Source: Neocallimastix lanati (nom. inval.)
Lineage: Eukaryota; Neocallimastigomycota; Neocallimastigomycetes; Neocallimastigales; Neocallimastigaceae
Reading direction: 5' to 3'
Length of the DNA: 10,000 nucleotides
Assembly (NCBI GenBank): GCA_016946835.1
Contig: JACVTC010000068.1
Span: 110,001-120,000, forward strand
Shown here piece after piece: positions 7,375 to 10,000 of the stretch. The position numbers were made by a program, and so were the translations under genes. Under the pieces are notes generated by a model. That model was not told where the DNA came from. It saw only the letters and a list, made by a program, of their open reading frames with translations, and did not search any database. Every line of letters starts with the position of its first letter. Positions within the stretch are counted from its first letter, which is position 1.

Positions 7375-8646
7375 ATGGTAGAAGTTCGAAAAAAAAAAGT
7401 GATTAAAAAAGTAGTTGTTAAGAAAAAGGTAAAAAAACCAGTATCAAAACCAGCTGAACAACCAGCTGAACAACCAGCTGAACAACCAGTTGAACAACCA
7501 ACTGAACAACCAACTGAACAACCAGTTGAACAACCAGTTGAACAACCAACAGAACAACCAGTTGAACAAAATCAAAATAACAATACACCATCAGTTCAAA
7601 CTGATACCGTTTCCGAAGAAGAAAAAACAAAAATAAGTAATCAAATTAATCAACAATTAAATGATCAGGAAATTTGGGATAAAAATATTGATAAATTTTA
7701 TAACCATAGAGATGGTGATAATTTTACAAGATCCAATTGTTCAGGTAAGAAAAGAGCAGTCTTTATTGGTATCAACTATCTTAATTCGAAGTATGTTCTA
7801 AAGGGTTGTATCAGTGATGCCAATAATATGAAAAATATTCTTTCAACAAAGTATGGTTTTCAAGATTATATTATTTTAACTGATGATACTGAGGATGCTA
7901 CTAAACAACCAACAAAAGATAATATTATTAATGCAATGAAATGGATAGTTCAAGATGCTAAACCAGGAGATTCTTTATTCTTCCACTTCAGTGGACATGG
8001 TGGTAAGGTTAAGGATAATAATGGTGATGAAATTGATGGTTTTGATGAAACTATTATGCCCATTGATTATAAAAAGAATGGTCAAATTAAAGATGATACC
8101 ATTAATGAATTAATGGTTAAACCATTACCAAAAGGTTGTAAGCTTACTGCTGTTTTCGATTGTTGTCACTCTGGTACTATGATGGATCTTCCATACACCT
8201 ATCAATTCCAAGATTCAATTGAAGTCATCGAGAATGATGTTCGTAGAGAAGTTTTCAATAAGACCGATAATGTTGTAAAAAGTATTATGAGTGGTGATGC
8301 CAAGGCAATTTCTAACTCTCTTTTAAGTATTTTTGATGGTTCCTTAAAAAAATCTACCTGCCATGGTATGCTTCCAGAAACAATTAGAGAAAGACAAAGT
8401 TTAGGTGAAATTATTCAATTTTCTGCTTGTCGTGATAATCAAACCAGTGTTGACTTAAAGGTTGGTAAAACCACCACTGGTGCTTTAACTTGTGCCTTAT
8501 CTAATCAATTAAAGGATGATAATAATTATACTTATACTGAATTATTAACTAATGTCAGAAAATATATGATTGGTAAGAAGTTTAGACAAGTACCTCAAAT
8601 TTCTACTTCACGTCCATTAAACATGAATGATCAATTTATTCTCTAA
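7375..8646 (+). CDS. Type I metacaspase (C14 family cysteine protease)
   Basis: Metacaspases are caspase-fold proteases of fungi, plants and protists that cleave after Arg or Lys, usually need calcium, and act in proteostasis and stress or cell-death responses. The 423-residue protein has a Lys/Val-rich basic N-terminus (1-25) and a Pro/Glu/Gln repeat prodomain (26-65). The p20 region (about 126-275) contains the catalytic His208 in HFSGHGG and the catalytic Cys264 in FDCCHSG, followed by DLPYTY. The p10 region (about 328-423) contains FSACRDNQTS and TGALT. Length and layout resemble yeast Mca1 (432 residues), placing it in type I: prodomain present, no long p20-p10 linker. The ATG is the first in frame after a stop at 7315-7317. 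No intron is needed. Both catalytic residues are present, so it is likely active. The prodomain lacks the zinc finger seen in some plant type I proteins. Confidence 0.95.
   Translation: MVEVRKKKVIKKVVVKKKVKKPVSKPAEQPAEQPAEQPVEQPTEQPTEQPVEQPVEQPTEQPVEQNQNNNTPSVQTDTVSEEEKTKISNQINQQLNDQEIWDKNIDKFYNHRDGDNFTRSNCSGKKRAVFIGINYLNSKYVLKGCISDANNMKNILSTKYGFQDYIILTDDTEDATKQPTKDNIINAMKWIVQDAKPGDSLFFHFSGHGGKVKDNNGDEIDGFDETIMPIDYKKNGQIKDDTINELMVKPLPKGCKLTAVFDCCHSGTMMDLPYTYQFQDSIEVIENDVRREVFNKTDNVVKSIMSGDAKAISNSLLSIFDGSLKKSTCHGMLPETIRERQSLGEIIQFSACRDNQTSVDLKVGKTTTGALTCALSNQLKDDNNYTYTELLTNVRKYMIGKKFRQVPQISTSRPLNMNDQFIL
7450..7569 (+). repeat. 12-bp coding minisatellite, ten P-(A/V/T)-E-Q units
   Basis: Ten consecutive 12-bp units, each CCA-(GCT/GTT/ACT/ACA)-GAA-CAA, encode residues 26-65 of the metacaspase. 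Only the second codon of each unit varies. The array keeps the frame and forms a hydrophilic, acidic prodomain directly after a basic segment. Yeast Mca1 also has a low-complexity Gln-rich prodomain. Confidence 0.95.
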
Positions 8647-8651
8647 GAGTA

Positions 8652-8708
8652 TTTTTTTTTTTTTTTTTTTTTTATTAGAGAAAAAAAAAAAAAAAAAAAA
8701 AAAAAAAA
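8652..8708. terminator. T22-A28 hairpin at the 3' end of the metacaspase gene
   Basis: Twenty-two T residues (8652-8673), a 7-nt spacer (ATTAGAG) and 28 A residues (8681-8708) start 5 bp after the stop codon. They can form a 22-bp stem in RNA or single-stranded DNA. Its place suggests a part in 3'-end formation or mRNA stability. However, homopolymers are common in this genome, and eukaryotic genes do not use hairpin terminators of the bacterial kind, so the role is inference. Confidence 0.35.
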
Positions 8709-9213
8709 CATATATAAAATTTCAAATAGAATATTAATAAAAAAAAAAAAATTAGAAAAAATTATCACATTATTATATACATATACACATTAGAAACTAT
8801 TATTAATATATATATATAATACTAATTATATACTAACGACAAAACTATTAATATTATCATACTTTTTTTTTTTTTTTCAATTGAAATATTTATTTTATTT
8901 TATTTTACTTTTAATTTTTGAATGATATCATACTATTTCTATTTTGTTTCATTTTTTTTATTTTTTTTTTTCTTTTTTTTTAAAAATACAAAACAAAAAA
9001 AAAATAAATATTTGAATTGAATAATAATAATAACAATAATAATAATAATAATAATAAAAATTTTTATTGTATTAAGCAATACTAAATATAATATTACAAA
9101 CATACATCCGTTATATATGTCATCATCAAATCAATTTTCTATCTCTACGATTGTTATTTTATTATTTTTAATTATTTAATATTTTTTTTTTTTTTTTTTT
9201 AAATTATTTAATA

Positions 9214-9246
<33 letters not shown>

Positions 9247-9538
9247 TTTTTTTTTTAAAAAAATCTATTTTCGCTTAACCGTAAATTTTTATCACTATCA
9301 TCAAATAAAAATAAAAATAAAAATAAAAATAAAATTCTGAAAATATATATATTGTATAAACATTATAGAAAATAAATATAACTCAGAATCTCTTTTTATA
9401 TTTCCCATGCAATAATAAATTTATATTTTTTTTATTTTTTTTTTTTTTATTTTTTTTTTTTTTTTAAATTTTTTTTTTTTTTTATTATTTTATGGATTAA
9501 TGGTATAAAAATAATTATATTGATGTAATCTTATTTAT
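8709..9538. other. Homopolymer-rich intergenic region, no supported gene
   Basis: This stretch contains many T and A runs (for example 9182-9200, 9219-9242 and 9430-9483), an (AAT)n tract near 9021-9056 and an (AAAAAT)n tract near 9304-9335. The only frame of note is a 20-codon hydrophobic one at 9117-9179. It lies between the 3' ends of the metacaspase (plus strand) and the 9539-9808 frame (minus strand), so it is probably a shared 3' flank of convergent genes. Confidence 0.6.
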
Positions 9539-9808
9539 CTATTTATTATCATGATCCATATCGTTAATTTCTTTCATCACTTTACAAAAGATATAGGTGT
9601 AGTAGAAATAGTAACAGTAATACAAGATAACGATCAAGGCTAATACCGCATAACGAATGGGAGGATTTGATTTTTCAGGTGTTGTTGTTTTATTTTCTTT
9701 GGGTTGGAGGAGAGGTTCCATTTCATCGTCATTAGGAATGACGATATCTATATCTTCGGAGGAGGAGGAGGTGGAAGAGGATAAAGAAAGGTCAAGAGGC
9801 TCTCTCAC
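9539..9808 (-). CDS. Hypothetical single-pass membrane protein or exon, 5' end uncertain
   Basis: I do not recognise this protein. The open frame reads acidic and Ser-rich for residues 1-30, then a Pro/Lys/Thr-rich stretch (34-50), then one hydrophobic, strikingly Tyr-rich segment (about 53-75) that looks like a transmembrane helix, then a short charged tail ending DMDHDNK. Many codons end in C (TCC, CTC, ATC, GTC), unlike the metacaspase and the surroundings, which supports real coding. The codon at 9806-9808 is GTG, not ATG, and no ATG occurs between it and the upstream in-frame stop at 9857-9859. The start is therefore either the internal ATG at 9719-9721 (60 residues) or, more likely given the coding-like sequence before it, an exon with a 3' splice site such as the AG at 9813-9814 and earlier exons beyond the window. 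A Tyr-rich first membrane span recalls the start of some DHHC palmitoyltransferases, but no DHHC motif is here. Confidence 0.5.
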   Translation of the reverse strand: MREPLDLSLSSSTSSSSEDIDIVIPNDDEMEPLLQPKENKTTTPEKSNPPIRYAVLALIVILYYCYYFYYTYIFCKVMKEINDMDHDNK

Positions 9809-9856
9809 CTTCCTAATTTTATTTTTATCTTTTTTAATTAAATTTATAACATGATA

Positions 9857-10000
9857 TTATGATATTGATATTATTTTAATTATTATATTATTATATTATT
9901 ATTAATTTAATTATTAATATATAATTTAAAAAAAAAAAAAAAAGAAAAAAAAAAAAAAAATTAAATATAAAAAAAAATATAATTTTAAAATAAAAAAAAA
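9857..10000. other. AT-rich end of window (intron or 5' flank of the minus-strand gene)
   Basis: The sequence is only A/T apart from a few bases, with A runs at about 9929-9942 and 9946-9960. On the minus strand this gives T runs upstream of the 9539-9808 frame, which would suit either an intron or a promoter. No coding sequence is visible. Confidence 0.5.

Noticed and set aside
7418-7630. Minus-strand Leu-Val-Gln repeat frame
   Set aside because: It is the antisense of the P-X-E-Q minisatellite in the metacaspase gene.
9117-9179. ATG-started 20-codon hydrophobic frame on the plus strand
   Set aside because: It is too short to support. It could be the first exon of something, but no splice partner can be seen in the homopolymer-rich surroundings.
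9657-9854. Plus-strand frame with a Glu run
   Set aside because: It overlaps the minus-strand frame. The minus frame has a more protein-like layout (Ser-rich head, membrane span, charged tail), while this one ends in low-complexity hydrophobic sequence. It is not fully excluded.

Overview
The window looks like nuclear DNA of a very AT-rich eukaryote. The intergenic DNA is almost only A and T, with long poly-A/poly-T tracts and microsatellites, and the proteins carry asparagine runs. A type I metacaspase together with a Ty1/copia element fits an anaerobic gut fungus (Neocallimastigomycota) best. A dictyostelid has similar base composition but fits less well, since Dictyostelium discoideum is known for a paracaspase rather than a metacaspase. 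This placement is inference.

Positions 1-6187: after a 7-bp satellite (1-156) comes a complete-length Ty1/copia LTR retrotransposon on the minus strand, 160-6187 (6,028 bp). Its two 224-bp LTRs read as identical. Going right to left it has the 5' LTR (5964-6187), a tRNA-Lys-like primer site (5940-5954), gag (4930-5928), an apparent 379-bp insertion (4558-4936), pol (678-4511) with protease, integrase, reverse transcriptase and RNase H, a polypurine tract (384-392) and the 3' LTR (160-383). The copy looks young but defective. The first catalytic Asp of the reverse transcriptase is Tyr, an in-frame stop cuts RNase H 90 codons early, and gag and pol are separated by inserted DNA that may also behave as an intron.

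Positions 6188-7374: no gene. This stretch holds the continuing satellite, a probable diverged LTR relic (about 6343-6505), an 80-bp (ATTT)n array and the presumed promoter region of the next gene.

Positions 7375-8646: an intact, intronless type I metacaspase on the plus strand. It has a basic N-terminus, ten P-X-E-Q repeats and the His/Cys catalytic dyad.

Positions 8647-10000: a 22-bp T/A hairpin lies just after the metacaspase stop, followed by about 850 bp of homopolymer-rich DNA without a supported gene. On the minus strand at 9539-9808 there is a short serine-rich, single-membrane-span reading frame that has no ATG at its open 5' end. It is either a small protein starting at an internal Met or an exon of a gene continuing past the window. 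No functional link is apparent between the retrotransposon and the two host genes.
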